Source: Sycon ciliatum (Eukaryota; Porifera; Calcarea; Leucosolenida; Sycettidae). From it: a DNA stretch of 64,000 bases. Location: the NCBI RefSeq assembly GCF_964019385.1, contig NC_088649.1, forward strand, positions 22,226,435 to 22,290,434. The letters run 5' to 3'. Shown here piece after piece: positions 48,610-59,279 of this stretch (positions are counted from its first letter, which is position 1; each line of letters opens with the position of its first letter). The position numbers were made by a program, and so were the translations under genes. Under the pieces are notes generated by a model, which was not told the origin of the DNA, made no database searches, and was given only the letters and a program-made list of their open reading frames with translations.

Positions 48610-49232
48610 CGCGCTCACAATAATTTGAATACAAATAATTGATCCTTGGCTCTCCATTAGTCTCTTTTGATTCTTGGTTTTTTCTAGGTATTTTCTTGGC
48701 GTTGTGTGGGTGTGTGCATGTGTCTGTGTGCGTGCACAATAATTTGGCAACACTATATGATTGAGATATTGTAATTTGCAGCGTCTGCGAAGAGACCACT
48801 TGATTTGGGGATGGTGTTCGTAGGGTTTTTCATGTTATGAAGTGGCTGCAGTGGTGCCTCAATACTTATTTTTTATCTTGAGGAGTGAACGATGTAAAGG
48901 ATTAAAGGGAGAGGCCGTTTTCTGGTCAATATTCAGTGCTTACAGCAGATCCTATGTCTAATTTCGAACCCTGGATAGGGGATGCCTAATCAGCTGGACT
49001 TTATACAATGAATGTTGTCCACATAAAGACTCTTTATAGTTGATTTCAAAGGTTGGACTCCATACAGTTGATTTTGGACCAATGGACTCTATATAGGGGT
49101 GAAGCCAATTGGCTGGACTCTATACAAGGAGTGATGTCCATCTAAACTTTGAGCTCACAGTTGATTCCAAGTTTGGACTCTATATAGGGGTTGACCATCA
49201 TATAGGGGCTGGACGCTCTACAGAGTCCAACA

Positions 49233-51945
49233 TATATACAGTCAGAAAGTGCAACAACTAGGCACAAAACTGACAGGGCACGGAGACGTTCGACGTCCTG
49301 GCACCTAACTTCCACACATCTCCGTAGCGCTAACCGACAGCCTTCCAACTTGGTAGGTTCAAGGTTATGAAAAGACCAAAGAGGGGAAGGCAACTTTCTG
49401 ACTGTGTATAGTATCCAGTTACAGTGATGGGGAGTTTCTCTTAACTCGTATCCATATGTCCTATTCTTTTCTCCATTTATTTATGGCTCAACATCCGAGA
49501 TTACCCGACTGCTGTTGCCGTGAGTTAGCCAATTTTACTGAATGTTGTTGCTGGATTGCACAGGTCCACACATATTTGACACATCCAGCGCAAATACGAT
49601 GATCAGTCTGAGCATTGTCCCGTCAGTTACTTGCGGAGATGATTACATCTCGTTTCGGTTGCGGAAATGATTTAAACAACGAAGCATTTGGCTTCACTTG
49701 GAACACAGTGGCTGTACAATAACTGAAACTCATCGCTGTAGGTAACACGATTGAAAACCACCTGTGCGGAATCCGACAGTCCAATGCTTTTGTTCCTTGC
49801 CCATGTTCCTGCGATACAGTAGCATGATGCCTTCGCTTGCAACACTTTTCTCTTTGTACCCGTATTTTGTAACTATCGAGCACGTTACTCCGGTTTCTTC
49901 AACGACTGCAGGTTTCACTAATTACTTAGAGCACGTCGCCTTCACACGGAAGCTGCCAACGACGGCATTGCACCACACTATCGTTAATTGCGACTTGTAC
50001 GGTATGTTTGTGTATGTGTGTGTGTTTGTGTGTGTGAAAGTGTGTGTTTTGTGTGTTGTCCATGTTGCTATCGTGTTCTATGCCTGTGTGTGAATGTGTG
50101 GATTGCTGTTAGTGTTTTTCGACTACATTCGGAACACACATGCAGATTAGCTTTGTTGTTAAATGGCAGTACAGTGTCTAGTCTTTTTTCGGAAATTTGA
50201 AAGCAGAAAAAAGGTATTGACTAGATTTTAGTGATCTCCGCTTCTTCCTTTGTAAGTACAGTATCGGACGTACGTCTGGGAATTATTCCGACACAACGGG
50301 AGATCCGCGATAAATACCTGTAAGAGAATCTATGCTGCGGAGACTCAGCTGTATCCTACATTCTGAAAAGTAACCCAGGCAAGACAGAAAAGTCGTCCAT
50401 ATGAAATCAGCTGTAATTTTGAAAGGATACTTCAAAGGTGGGCAAGTCGCCATGTGAAATCAACTGTACTGCTGTGCGATTTTACAGGTGTGTATAGGTC
50501 TAATACCAGTCAGCAGACCCCAGATACTTGTGAACTATAAAGACAGCTGGAGGCGAGGAAGAGCCGGTTTGTGTTGCGAGAAGCTCCGGATCAAGATGAT
50601 TCCTGTTCTCAATGTTAGCGAACGGAAATGATCGCTGTGAATTGGATTTTGGGACCTAGTGTAACAGCGCGTCAAGCTGTCCTCTTTATACACCGTGCAT
50701 CTGAAAGAGAAGGATTTGTAATAACCACTGACACTGTTTTAGGACGTCGTTGTTATGTTGTACGCTTTTTTGTTCGTACTATAATACGTTTAGTGTTGTT
50801 TTTGATAGTTTGTGCAGTTTAATTTACGTGTATGGGTATCTGTTTTGTACCGTTTCTTTTCCTGGCTACTGTTCGCTCCTTATAAACAGTATACATTTGC
50901 GTGCGCAAGTCGCTTCACTAGTATATAAATCAATGATCATTTTCACTTTTAGGAGATCCCCCGATAGGCTATGCCTTTGGGAAATCCTTTAAAATTAAAT
51001 AATGCAATTGCAATTTTCATCGGTTTTTCTTTTTGTGCTATTATAGTTTGCAAATAGGCTATCTTGAATACGTGATATAGTCCCAGTCCCATATCACATG
51101 CTATCTGTATTTCAACGTTATTTTCAAAAGGATTGCTTCGTCATATTTTAGCCATTAAGCACGAGCGATACATAAAAACCACGCGAGTCAGTCAACAGAC
51201 CATTACAGCAAAGGGTTTTACATGGGCATTGCACTTTAGGTTATAGTTGCATTAGGAAACATGCAGCACACGTTATGCCTTCTTCCATATACATGTACAT
51301 GTGTACGAATCCAATTATGATGCAAAAAGTAGGGAATTGATTACTGACTAGCGGAAAATATCATAATCGATCACATATGGCATTATGTTAAGTGATGTGA
51401 AACTGGCATCATCGCAAAGTCCACCAGAGTACGTATTGCAGTGCATCTGACAATCGCAGATGCAAATGGTTCTTTGTTGATTTTGACGAACTGACTTGAT
51501 GAGGATCACAAGCTGTATTGATGCTGAACGTATTTCTTTTAATATAATTATATGAACTGCACTACCAACTAGCCAGGGGGAAAGACAACGGAACTGACAT
51601 AACACCGAGACAAGACCGAATTGCATAGAGAGTAGTGCAGGAATTTTCTGGCGCTGACCACCTACATCTGGATGATTGTATACCGTTGTGTACTTGTTCA
51701 AGTTACCTGTAAATACTGGCGCCTACTGAACGGATTCACACAACTGATGCTACCAGGTGTTTCACTGTCTTTTATGTTTCCATGATTGTGCTCTCAACCC
51801 ATTTTGCACTGACGACGGGAATATACAAATCAGTTCGCTGCTTATTATAATAATATAGGTATTTCTGCGTGGAAGTTTACCTGTATGCTGATTTCACAGC
51901 TTCGCCGATGCTGACTGGCACAGTCATGGACAATAAATCGACAAT
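49233..51945 (+). repeat. Segmental duplication, copy 1 (partner 62165-64000, running off the window)
   Basis: Continues from the split Rep-A MITE. It contains the gene-less junction near 50638-50655. Its last part (51505-51943) is repeated again at 56310-56747 next to the LTR element. No gene is supported in it. Confidence 0.8.
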
Positions 51946-52858
51946 AAGTACTGCAGAATTCCCTGGCAAAGGGGGTACAGTTACTCGGAGAGACATGGAC
52001 CTTTGGACTCCGAGAAAGAGAGAAAAACAAATAGACGTGTAGGGAAACAGTCAGAACCACAGGCTGAAAAACAGACCGACAGAGAGACAGAGACAGAGAT
52101 GGAGATTTTCAATCTCGAATTCGAATAATAATATGAATTGAAAGCACATGAATATCTCAAGGTATATGCCATTACACTACGAATGAGTAATTACACGGTG
52201 ATGACACGCCGTAGAGACAGATTGACCAATCTCACCAAACCCGCTCGAACCAAAGAGGGAAATGGTGAGATGATTAAGGACAACATTGGGATGGAAAAAC
52301 GAGGCGAGATCGCGTTGCGTGTGGTGATATACAACAACATAGGCTGTGATCCCATGAACTTGAAGTACACTTACATGGACGGGGGGGGGAGGGGATGTCT
52401 CGGCGCATATGTTATTACGATGCGAATGAATAAAGTGGCTATAGTTTAGCTGATGAAAGGCAATAAAGACAAATTGACACGTTTTACACTACCTGCTAGA
52501 TCATATAGGGTAATATTGATGTGGTCAAAAGGGAGACGGGAAACGAGGAAAGGTCGTGTCGCGCCTGGTGATATACAACGACTTTTTTTTACAAGATAAC
52601 CACAAACCATCATGGTGCAAACGCGGGCAAAACGCACAGAGATGCAAATAGCGATGGCAACCGAAGCAGTGGAGGCGGGGCAAGAGCAACTAAACCGACC
52701 AGGGGTCTCGGCCTCAGCACTGCTCATGCGCGCCAAACTTGAGCAGTGATTCCATTTTCTGAACGTAAAATACGGAGGTTTAGTTGCATATTAGACTAGA
52801 AATAGGGCAATGAGCTCTGATAGTGTCATGAAACGGGCTAATGACTGGTTGTCAAGTC
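51946..52858 (-). pseudogene. Tandem copies of the 3' end of the 52859 gene
   Basis: Minus-strand translations near 52255-52345 (YITTRNAISPRF) and 52505-52575 (YITRRDTTFPRFP) match the C-terminus of the adjacent gene (HITTRNATFPRFPF). So about 30 terminal codons plus downstream sequence are present as two extra decayed copies with a spacing of about 250-380 bp. A GATGGCAACCGAAGCAGTGG block (52650-52740) is shared with about 32207-32290. A short poly-G lies at 52381-52390. Confidence 0.65.
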
Positions 52859-54004
52859 TCAAAGCAGCCGCTCGATGATAGAGGGTGATAGTGAGGTAAC
52901 TAGGGACAAAAAGGCGAAGGGAAAACGGGGAAAGGTGGCGTTGCGTGTGGTGATATGCAACATTAAGGGCAATACCAGCAGTCTCAGAACTGTCTCGCGT
53001 ATCATCGACTTCGCTCCATGAAACCCACGGCAAGAAACTAAAACTTTGTTTGAAATCGTCAGCTGGTTTCTATGACGAACGAATGCCTTGAAGACTTCAA
53101 ACGTTGAGTAGACGTAACATTGAAGAACAACTGGCTGGGACATCAGGGACGCGATCTTTGACTGTAGAAAGGAAATTAAATTACCATGTGACACGATGAC
53201 TCTACTCACGCTGCCGAACATGAACCTGCTTGTCTCTTTGATAATTTGTCGACTGATTACTGTAAACAGCTTTAACGCGATGTCCTTCAGCGTATCAACG
53301 CACTTGTCGTCCATATTCCATTTACCCGGCTTTGCTAGGAGTTGACGTGCTCCTTCCAGCTCTGGTTCCCAGCATCCCAAGCTAGTATGACTAACTTGAA
53401 TAGATGTTTGACTTTGGGTCGGCGGATGGGTGAGGAAGAACAAGAGCATTTTACACATAAAAAATAACTTGCAGTCTGATGGGCCACTGGAGTTTCCGCA
53501 GTAAAGATTAGAGGACACTTCTTTCAGGTTACACTTTTCAATAATGTTGCGCGAACGGTGAACGGTGGCATTTAGACTTTGACTTGATTTCACCAGACGA
53601 TGAACGTTGTCGCGCGAAGCTTGGCTTAGGTATTTATGTTCCAAATTTTTAAATTGGAAGATGCTCATAACAAGGATAGCACACCAGAGATTCTCCTTCC
53701 AGGTCCTCCTCGGATCATATATTTTCGGACAGTCGGCCAGCTCCCTGCGCATTACTATGACCAGGAGAATTAGAATGTCTTCTCCTACGTCCTTGAACGA
53801 GCAAGGTTTGTTTGGCAGAGCGCAGGCCGGGGATCTCTTGGGAACGCTACACAGGCGCTTGATCCACTCATTCGATTGTTGAAGTGCTGGGTAATCTATT
53901 ATGGTTCCACTGCTGCTTACGCTACCGGACCATACACGTCCAGCTATACTCGATACGAGCAGTAAAGAATAAACAGTGCCCAGCATAATCAATGTCTTGC
54001 CCAT
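52859..54004 (-). CDS. Secreted protein of the GCWEPEL family, intact copy
   Basis: This is a 381-residue single-exon member. The ATG at 54004 starts a clear signal peptide (MGKTLIMLGTVYSLLLVSSIAG); the TTG five codons upstream is not needed. Landmarks are RLCSVPKRSPAC (52-61) and PNKPCSFKDVGEDI (66-77), TWKENLWCA near 101, RNIIEKCNL near 152, LYCGNSSG near 167, MLLFFLTHPP at 186-195, GCWEPELEGAR at 210-220, PGKWNMDDKCVD at 227-237, VLVSCRGFHG near 321 and FPRFPFAFLS. It is closest to the 1577 gene. A GTGAGTAGAG...CCTTTCTACAG string around codons 267-282 could form a 48-nt in-frame intron, but the stretch aligns with coding sequence in the 1577 gene, so I treat it as exon. Function unknown. 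Confidence 0.75.
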   Translation of the reverse strand: MGKTLIMLGTVYSLLLVSSIAGRVWSGSVSSSGTIIDYPALQQSNEWIKRLCSVPKRSPACALPNKPCSFKDVGEDILILLVIVMRRELADCPKIYDPRRTWKENLWCAILVMSIFQFKNLEHKYLSQASRDNVHRLVKSSQSLNATVHRSRNIIEKCNLKEVSSNLYCGNSSGPSDCKLFFMCKMLLFFLTHPPTQSQTSIQVSHTSLGCWEPELEGARQLLAKPGKWNMDDKCVDTLKDIALKLFTVISRQIIKETSRFMFGSVSRVIVSHGNLISFLQSKIASLMSQPVVLQCYVYSTFEVFKAFVRHRNQLTISNKVLVSCRGFHGAKSMIRETVLRLLVLPLMLHITTRNATFPRFPFAFLSLVTSLSPSIIERLL

Positions 54005-54063
54005 TGTGAAAGACGACAATTCGTTGATGGTGTCGAACTGACTTCATAAGCACAGCGCTCGGA

Positions 54064-54071
54064 CTATATAT
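54064..54071 (-). promoter_or_regulatory. TATA box of the 52859 gene
   Basis: ATATATAG on the minus strand lies about 60 bp upstream of the ATG at 54004, placing the transcript start near 54035. Confidence 0.4.
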
Positions 54072-54229
54072 CTGGAACTCAGTGGCTGCATATTCGCTTC
54101 CACTCATCGGAGCAAATTGGCTAAGCTCGCTAGAAGACAGGCCTCTGAAATTCCAAATCGTTGGACCATGTTGGCATACACGAACTACTACAAGACTTGA
54201 TTCAACTTAAGCACGTAACTGTCGCAATT

Positions 54230-54406
54230 CATTTCGATATTGCACGTATCTCAACTTGATCGCTAGCAATGGAAATTAGGATTGATAATTTTCGGACGTG
54301 ATTAAAATGAGGGCCTCACTATGAACAGCTGTCTTTTAATTTATACTAGGCGACTTATTTGTTAATTTGTTGATTTGCTGCGTCTTACGTTGCCGTGCAT
54401 GTTTGT
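54230..54406 (+). repeat. 177-bp tandem duplication, copy 1
   Basis: CATTTCGATATTGCACGTAT...GTGCATGTTTGT recurs immediately at 54407-54583 with only about three differences (for example CGCTAGC versus CACTTGC). Confidence 0.92.
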
Positions 54407-54583
54407 CATTTCGATATTGCACGTATCTCAACTTGATCACTTGCAATGGAAATTAGGATTGATAATTTTCGGACGTGATTAAAATGAGGGCCTCACTATG
54501 AACAGCTGTCTTTTAATTTATACTAGGCGACTTATTTGTTAATTTGTTGAATTGCTGCGTCTTACGTTGCCGTGCATGTTTGT
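54407..54583 (+). repeat. 177-bp tandem duplication, copy 2
   Basis: Adjacent copy of 54230-54406. The same region is single in the paralogous blocks at 28.7 and 39.5 kb. Confidence 0.92.
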
Positions 54584-56309
54584 CTGTGTTTAGCTGTTTG
54601 AACATGTTCCGGAAACCCAGAGTGAAATAATATACATACACCAACTGCAGATCACGTTCTAAAGTAGATTAAAATAGGGTCATGTAGACTTGGAACTAGT
54701 TAAAAATTTAATGTTGAATACAGACTCTTGTCCAAGAACGCTCAAGCACGCACATCCACCTATGACGCCACATCGCAAACGCTTTAGGGACCGACCTGTG
54801 TACGCTACCAAAGAACAGAAGCGTAAATGCGATACTCAGCAAAATTACTACAGAGTTTTAGCACCCCGTAAACGAGTACGCGGCGGGCTCCTCTGCCGGA
54901 AATTGAGCCGCGATAGCAGCTCACTCTGAACGAGTCAGGAGCAGTTGATTGGATGTGGGCATACCCATCCTATCTTTTGATTTCAAATCGCTTTATTTGA
55001 CGAAAGTTGTCTAGATTTATTCAAAAAGGGTTTGATTTGAGAAGAGGAATGAAGTCCAAAGTACTTCTGTGGTCATCTTTTGTTGGAGTATGTCCTAGGC
55101 TCATGTCCATCTTATTGCATACGGGGACTAGCTCAAGGGTAAAGAGGAAATGTTCTTACTTTTGTTGCCTTTAGGAAAGTGCTAGCAAACATGAACTATG
55201 GACACTATTGACGTGCATTTAATTCTTTCGTTTACTAGGTGTGAACTAGTTGCTAAAACTGAAGCGCAATTGTTCACTACGCCCCCGCGACACGAATGGC
55301 TGTCATTCGTTTTGTTCTGAATCAGGAGTTGGTAAAACTTCTATCTGGAATACCTATTCGCAGAAACGAAATGCAAAAATAACGTCGCTCACATGCGCTG
55401 CAAATTTAGTTGACCTGCTGAGTAGAAGTTTGTATGCGTACGACAGTGCATCAACAGGCGTCGCACTGTTCCGCTATAGTGACCACATGTCTGCGCTTGG
55501 ATGGCTAACTGACAAGTGAGCATGCACACAACCTCCTTCCTGCCAGACGTGCTAGTTTTCCTATCCCAAGAAGCGGGTGCACTGGATTGAATTGGCACAA
55601 TGTAGTCATTCTAATTTGATTTGTAGCTAATCAGCTACATGCTAGAAATGAAGTTTACACTTTGCTGACAATTCGCTTTGGTTTCGAATGCAAAATAAAT
55701 ATTTTCTTGTTTCGCACTCTACCCGCCGAGCTGTCTACATGATTTCACGATAGGGCATCGCTGAGAATGGGCGCTTCCGATTACACATTTGGGCCTAGGT
55801 TGTATAATTCCCGAATGATGATAATGAAAGGAATAAGGTCATGTAAACGAAAGAATACGTGTAAAATTCATATAAGGGTATCCCGTGGGATCCTGTGAAC
55901 CATCGCTGGGCACGTGGACGTAGCGTGGCATTTACGTCGAGAGCGTCAATTCATGGAATTATCAATTCCACCCTCATCAGAATTGACGGAATTTGAATTG
56001 AGAACGGATTTTCTTTACGCGAACGATGCATCGACTATAAGAAAGTCTAGAATTGATCGAAATGTTCATAATCAGAAGCACCAAATGAGGGATAGTCCCC
56101 AGTTATATGACTGGACATGGAGTTGATGACAATGTCACCCCAGTAAGATCTGAAGAGAAAATTGCCTGTCACAATCAATTTTCACTTCAGACTTTCCCTG
56201 TATTCAAGTCCCTCATACTTATGAATAAAAATTCAAAGTCCTCAGGTTTCTAGATTGTACTCATTTCGCTTTTTTTCTGACGACTATTAAACTGTTCAAC
56301 GCATGAAAA
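54584..56309. other. Intergenic, paralogous flank, no gene seen
   Basis: 54.6-55.4 kb corresponds to 28.8-29.75 kb, where a family pseudogene follows. Here the corresponding gene fragment is reduced to unrecognisable sequence after about 55400. 55.4-56.3 kb has no supported feature. Confidence 0.5.
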
Positions 56310-56747
56310 CATGCCATGCCTAGGACCACGAGCTGTATTGAACTGGAACGTGTTCTTTTAAAATAATTATAATTATGAACAGCACTCTCAACTAGCCAGG
56401 GGGAAAGACAACGGAACTGACATAAGACCGAGACAAGAGCGAAATGTATAGAGAGTAGTGCAGGGATGTTCTGGTACTGACCACCTACATCTAGATGATT
56501 GTATACCGTTTTATACTTGTTCAAGTTACTGGCGCTTACTGAAATGATTCAACTGATGTTAGCGGACGTTTCACTGTCTGTTTTGTTTCCATGTGCTCTC
56601 TCTCAACCCCAGTTGCACTGACTACCGGTATATACTAATGAGTTCGTTGCTTATTATTATAACAATAAAGGTATTTCTGCGTTGAAGTGTATCAGTATGC
56701 TGATTTCACAGCTACGCTGATGCTGACTGGCACAGTCATGGACAATA

Positions 56748-57041
56748 TGTTAGGTACCTCCTCCCTTACCTTTTCTAGCTGGCCTGCATGCACTTACGTA
56801 CTCACCTTTTGTCTCCTTTTGTTCCGTTGGCCTGGGTAGCTACTTGCGCGCCCATATTTGCCATAGCTACCCAGGCCCTTTATCTTGCCGTTCAGACTTG
56901 ATCTCTCTCTCTCTTTTCTCACTCGTCAATAATCACCATGTAGTCGTTTCGTTCGTCTGGGTCTCTTGTCTCGTCGTCTATAATAAATGTCTTTCCCACT
57001 AACTTGTTCCCGTTGTCAGTCGTCCTGTTTCGAACTCAACA
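56748..57041 (+). repeat. 5' LTR
   Basis: 294 bp, with AATAAA at 56992-56997. A perfect 14-bp inverted repeat (GGCCTGGGTAGCTA at 56829-56842, complement at 56864-56877) can form a hairpin. Confidence 0.93.
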
Positions 57042-57042
57042 T

Positions 57043-57052
57043 TGGCGCCCGA
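57043..57052 (+). other. Primer-binding site
   Basis: TGGCGCCCGA starts 2 nt after the 5' LTR and has the form of the 3' end complement of a tRNA. Similarity fades after about 11 nt. Confidence 0.7.
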
Positions 57053-57667
57053 TTATTGATCGACCCACGACCCTGAGATTATCCCATGCCCAGCCGTCCT
57101 CAACCACCATTCGTCTCGTCTATGTCAACCTCGTCTCGTCCATGTCAGTCTCGTCTCTCTTACGCCAACCTCGTCTCGTCTCTATCAACCTCGTCTCTCC
57201 TACGCCAACCTTACCTCGTCTATTCTCGTTCAAGCCATGCAGGTCAGCTACCTTTCTCTCTTTCTTTTTTTTTGTATGCTTCTTCGTCAAATTTATTTTC
57301 GTGAATTTTTTTGTAGTGTGTGCGCGCGCGTGTGTTCGTAAAACATAACCAAGTTAGGGGTCTGATCATGGTGAGCCACGCTCTAATTTTTGGATGTTTA
57401 GCAAAAGTGTAACTAGGCTGTATTAGCCGTGCAAAATACTAGTAATTCACGTTCCTCGTCAAACTCCAATAGTTATTACACACAAGTAGTACAGGAATGA
57501 TGTGTACGAGTGCATTTTTAGTACACACTTTCGTGAGATCCATGCGCGCGTGCAGTATGTGTGTGTGTGTGTGTGTTTTCTCCTCCAGTTCATTTTTTTA
57601 AAATCCTTTCCTCTCTTTTTTTTTCTCTCCGCGAGGACGCGGGATTTTTTTTCATGGAGGGGTGGTA

Positions 57668-57961
57668 TGTTAGGTACCTCCTCCCTTACCTTTTCTAGCT
57701 GGCCTGCATGCACTTACGTACTCACCTTTTGTCTCCTTTTGTTCCGTTGGCCTGGGTAGCTACTTGCGCGCCCATATTTGCCATAGCTACCCAGGCCCTT
57801 TATCTTGCCGTTCAGACTTGATCTCTCTCTCTCTTTTCTCACTCGTCAATAATCACCATGTTGTCGTTTCGTTCGTCTTGGTCTCTTGTCTCGTCGTCTA
57901 TAATAAATGTCGTTCCCACTAACTTGTTCCCGTTGTCAGTCGTCCTGTTTCGAACTCAACA
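57668..57961 (+). repeat. 3' LTR
   Basis: 294 bp, three substitutions relative to the 5' LTR, ending CTCAACA and followed by the AATA duplication. Confidence 0.93.
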
Positions 57962-58134
57962 AATATATAGACAATACGCACCGCAAACGTGATCATCTAC
58001 GAGATAAGATGGTAACGCATAGCTGCACAGAGTGCACCTACACCACGCTTAGCGAACGTGGAAGACGTATTGGCCCAAACATAGGACCATCGACCGTTTC
58101 TCATAGGCTGAGTCAACTGAGCAAAATATATTGG

Positions 58135-58142
58135 TATAAAGG
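58135..58142 (+). promoter_or_regulatory. TATA box of the 58-kb family copy
   Basis: TATAAAGG, identical to that at 1490-1497, lies about 60 bp upstream of the ATG at 58195. Homologous promoter sequence without a following gene is found near 40156 and 59990. Confidence 0.5.
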
Positions 58143-58194
58143 ACGATCATCCATCCTCTGAGGGGAGGATTATTCCTTTCCGCTCCCATTAAGA

Positions 58195-58891
58195 ATGCAT
58201 TCAACTTTGTTTTCTGTTTTCTACGAAGAGAGGAAAGAAACATGCTGTCCTAACGAATTCCAAAAAAAACAGAAAAAGAATAGGTCGAAGCGAATTGAGT
58301 CGAACTTTGTTCCTCCACCAGTTGTCACCATCATGCTACCGCTGATGTTGGCGATGCTTAGTGTGAATGTCGAGACTGCTGATTCTGGAGTTATGCCTGC
58401 TGTTGAGTGGGACGGATCGGTGTGCTGGGCGATACGGAATAATCTGCAAGCGGGTACGATGAGAAAGATCTGCAACTGGAAAGATATCCGGCAGAGCATT
58501 TTCTTCCTTACAATAGAATCTATACTGTCAGAAATACATGCCTGCAAATCAGTCTGGGCGGACAGCCCAACGCTTTTGAAATTTAACTGCACTGCTGTGG
58601 GGATGTTTGCGTGGAATTTGGACAGGAATAGGGGGCCCTATTACGGGCAACCATATTTTACCTTCGCAACTTGTCGTGAGCGTGTAAGCTATCACGCAGA
58701 ACGTCTCATTTCGCTGTGCTCGTTGAAGTGTCCCATCTCTACTGCACAAATGGAGCTGGTTGCGCTATTTCACGGAATCGGAATGTGAAGTGTCGTCACC
58801 ATCTTGAACTAAAAGTGGTCCTTTTTCTACTTGCGCATCCGCCATCTGCTGACGGCACTGATCGCTACCCCTTCAAAGCGTATCCACTGGA
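58195..58891 (+). pseudogene. GCWEPEL-family copy with frameshift, cut by an assembly gap
   Basis: Closely related to the 33097 gene: VVTIMLPLMLAMLSV (signal-like), VCWAIRNNLQAGTMRKICNW, ACKSVWADSP, FNCTAVGM and HAERLISLCSLK. A deletion of about 7 nt then shifts the frame near 58730, and the match continues in another frame as VSHLYCTNGAGCA, VVLFLLAHPPSADG and YPFKAYPL up to the N run. The rest of the gene, including the GCW motif, is not in the assembly. Starts are possible at 58195 or at 58333 (MLPLMLAML). The N-terminal extension upstream of 58333 differs in frame from the 33-kb gene, so the later start may be the real one for this copy. It is probably a pseudogene unless the frameshift is a sequencing error. 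Confidence 0.75.
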
Positions 58892-59091
58892 NNNNNNNNN
58901 NNNNNNNNNNNNNNNNNNNNNNNNNNNNNNNNNNNNNNNNNNNNNNNNNNNNNNNNNNNNNNNNNNNNNNNNNNNNNNNNNNNNNNNNNNNNNNNNNNNN
59001 NNNNNNNNNNNNNNNNNNNNNNNNNNNNNNNNNNNNNNNNNNNNNNNNNNNNNNNNNNNNNNNNNNNNNNNNNNNNNNNNNNNNNNNNNNN
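58892..59091. other. Assembly gap, 200 N
   Basis: Exactly 200 unknown bases. By collinearity with 33.77-39.23 kb the missing stretch could hold the rest of the family gene, its 3' flank and most of a LINE copy, about 5.4 kb. Confidence 0.95.
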
Positions 59092-59279
59092 GGACCACAT
59101 TGCCCACACGAGAGGCTGCATCTTGTTGCTCACGCAATAACTCTTGGACCTCTTCTCTTTTTATGTATTTGGCCGTATCCCCTTGGCCGTTCGCATTGGC
59201 GTTGGGGTCTTTGCTTGGGTGTGTCGTTTTCAACTTAGAGATCTCGTCCCGTATCTTGGCGATGTCACTCTCAGCTTGA
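59092..59279 (-). pseudogene. LINE ORF1 fragment, duplicated copy
   Basis: Nearly identical to 39233-39420 (coiled-coil part with REEVQELLREQQDAASR). It abuts the gap on one side and the duplicated flank on the other. Confidence 0.85.

Larger units (their letters stand above)
56744..57965 (+). mobile_element. Short non-autonomous LTR retroelement (TRIM-like), with 4-bp TSD
   Basis: Two 294-bp LTRs (56748-57041 and 57668-57961) begin TGTTAGG, end CTCAACA and differ at only three positions. They flank a 626-bp interior with a primer-binding site TGGCGCCCGA right after the 5' LTR and a purine tract GGAGGGGTGG just before the 3' LTR. AATA occurs on both sides (56744-56747, 57962-57965) as the target duplication. 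No gag or pol is present, so it must use enzymes of another element. A near-identical flank at 51931-51950 (CATGGACAATAAATCGACAA) shows the site without the insertion. Confidence 0.92.
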
